DNA of 64,000 nt from the NCBI GenBank assembly GCA_035041965.1, contig JAPYMA010000057.1:124001-188000 (forward strand), given 5' to 3'. Position numbers and translations under genes: made by a program. The DNA is from Anisakis pegreffii (taxonomy: Eukaryota > Nematoda > Chromadorea > Rhabditida > Anisakidae). Below are positions 62,404 through 64,000 of this stretch, in pieces; within the stretch, counting starts at the first letter, position 1, and every line of letters begins with the position of its first letter. The notes beneath the pieces were generated by a model. The model was given only the letters and a program-made list of their open reading frames with translations, made no database searches and had not been told where the DNA came from.

Positions 62404-64000
62404 GTTGGTTGCCATCTTCTTCTTTCGTTCAATGTGATACTACGAACGGAATGTGCGCTTTTTGAAAGCATTATTTTTAAAATTGTCAGTTTTGAGGATG
62501 TGATGGAGACAAACTCGTAGTAAAAGATTAAACAATTTGCATACATACAATTTACGTAGATTTTAATGGAAAAAAGAAGCACTCAAAGCCAATGATTTCA
62601 AAAAATCGTTTTGATAACCACACGAAATGAATTTGTTCTCTTTGATGCTGTGCACAGCATGTTATGTGTTATTCTGTTCAAAATTTGCGTGCGACATTTT
62701 CTTTTGTAGATAAGAAACATTCCGTTATGCTAAAGCGTAGAATAGTGGGTCTTAAATAAGGTAATATTAACGATAACTGATTGCAACGAACTGTGCTGCA
62801 GTTAGCAGATCAATTCACGATCAGCATAAAAACAGTTTTTACCCGGCGATAGTTTGTGCTTGATGAAACGGCTTTTCTCATATCACTGAGACATGATTCC
62901 ACTCGATCCTCTGCAATTGCATTAGTTGGCATGTGGGAATTCGGTGAGCATATTATCTGATACCACATCATTGGTCAAGCAAGTTACTGTGTAACTGATT
63001 AATGGTGCATCAAATGCTTTCGATCGCATTCTGTCAAAATGATCGATTTGGAAATTTTCTTTAACATGCTCAATCCTAAAAAGCAGAAAATGTCGATTGC
63101 ATCATTGAAACGTATTCACTTCCGCATTGTTTTTTCTTATCGTATGTGCATTGCAGAGCGTGTCACTGCCGATAGCATACTGGCGAGCTGTCCGAAAAGA
63201 GATACACATTTACTGGAAGCCATGAAGGTTGTTGTTGCTGATTTTTTACATTCGCTATGCATTAATTGCGAGGAAATTGCGTTTGATTTTATCGAGTTTA
63301 TGCATAATGGAACCTGTGGATTGATTGGCTTGAAAGATTACTTGATCGCATGAAATAGTTTTGCCGTATTCGGTACCATCCAGTGCAATGCAGTACCACT
63401 TTGAACAGAATGCATTTGCATCGCACTATGCAATTCACTAACATGTAATTGTTTGCTAAGAGAATGCTTCAAAATTGTTTTCGCCACTTCCAACGCACTG
63501 ATAAAGTATGACTCGATTGTTAAAAATCCTACGATATTGAGTGGATGTGCGAAACATTGACTATTTTAGTTTGGTAATCATTTCTTTAGGGATATTACTT
63601 TTCGATAAATGTAACGTTCAAATCATTTAGGAACTGGAACTTCGTATTCATTTGATCTTCAATCTTACAAGCATTCGCAAAAAATTCTTCACCTAAAATC
63701 ATGCGTATTTACTTAGATTTACGTACATAATCGTGAAATAGTTGAAATCAGTTTGAACTGTTTTATTTTGAGGTATCTTTTTGCAAGATGCGAAGATTAT
63801 AGAAGCAAAACCCCTTTGAATGCAACGAAATGAAATTTAGGCATTAGGCGTGCATACAACTCACGATAATGTTCAAGTTGTTCATCAGTCGGAGGTGTTC
63901 TTTATCGCTACCAAACCATCGACCGTCAGTAAGATCGCGTCTGAAATCGCTCCCTCTATCACGAGAAATCAATTGTTGATTTCCATTGCTATGGGCACTA
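62337..64000 (+). CDS. pycr: Pyrroline-5-carboxylate reductase, 5' part (exons 62337-62403, 63157-63227, 63841-64000+)
   Basis: This enzyme catalyses the last step of proline synthesis, reducing pyrroline-5-carboxylate with NAD(P)H. The N-terminus MKIGFIGAGKMAQALCRGL is the family's Rossmann nucleotide-binding loop (GxGxMA). The second exon gives VTADSILASCPKRD, and the third the THDN...SEVFFIATKPSTVSKI block where the family has its second conserved strand-helix unit. Phases at the two junctions are 1 and 0. Ends are A|GTTGGT, acceptor ATTGCAG, AAG|GTTGTT and acceptor AATTTAG. About 99 of roughly 270-300 residues are present; the rest lies beyond the window. Which nematode paralogue this is cannot be told. 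Confidence 0.93.
63157..63227 (+). CDS. pycr: pycr exon 2
   Basis: Acceptor GCATTGCAG. Reads KRVTADSILASCPKRDTHLL and ends AMK, phase 0. SCPKR is the residue patch after the second strand that helps choose the phosphate of NADPH in this family. Confidence 0.92.
63841..64000 (+). CDS. pycr: pycr exon 3 (cut by window end)
   Basis: Acceptor GAAATTTAG. Reads ALGVHTTHDNVQVVHQSEVF then FIATKPSTVSKIASEIAPSI and LLISIAMGT. Open to the last base. Confidence 0.92.

Overview
The window looks like nematode nuclear DNA. It is AT-rich, the coding exons are short and the introns compact to large. Splice acceptors read mostly TTTCAG or TTGCAG, and the one long gene encodes a protein that reads throughout as the nematode presynaptic calcium channel UNC-2 (CaV2). 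I cannot fix the species. No operon-like, bacterial, viral or CRISPR feature was seen, and I found no previously undescribed biological system. The most informative material is gene structure and mobile DNA.

Layout. (1) Bases 1-5569, + strand: the 3' end of an unidentified gene. Five exons join in phase and end at a TGA at 5567-5569. (2) 5570-16600: intergenic. It holds a hAT-type element (9658-10931) with a second, younger hAT-type element inserted in it (10022-10775, perfect 8-bp target duplication). (3) About 16.6-18.6 kb: three candidate coding exons in compatible phase. They are either a small separate gene or, in part, 5' exons of unc-2. (4) 18.6-27.3 kb: intergenic or unc-2 upstream DNA. 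It holds a short degenerate hAT-like MITE (20280-20491) and a mariner-like element with TA duplication (22902-24585), which itself contains a CCCGGGATT-type repeat. (5) 27274-58676, + strand: unc-2, assembled here from 43 exons. Every exon junction keeps frame, and the assembled coding length is 6090 nt (2029 codons plus stop). (6) 58677-62336: no gene recognised. (7) 62337-64000 and beyond, + strand: the first three exons of a pyrroline-5-carboxylate reductase gene, cut by the window edge.

UNC-2 has the full CaV alpha1 plan: four six-helix domains, selectivity glutamates in all four pore loops (EEEE), a beta-subunit-binding AID motif after domain I, an EF-hand and an IQ motif after domain IV, and a long Pro/Arg/Ser-rich C-tail of the kind that docks active-zone scaffold proteins. 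The II-III linker is very short and has no recognisable synprint region. The reductase is a housekeeping proline-synthesis enzyme and has no evident functional link to the channel.
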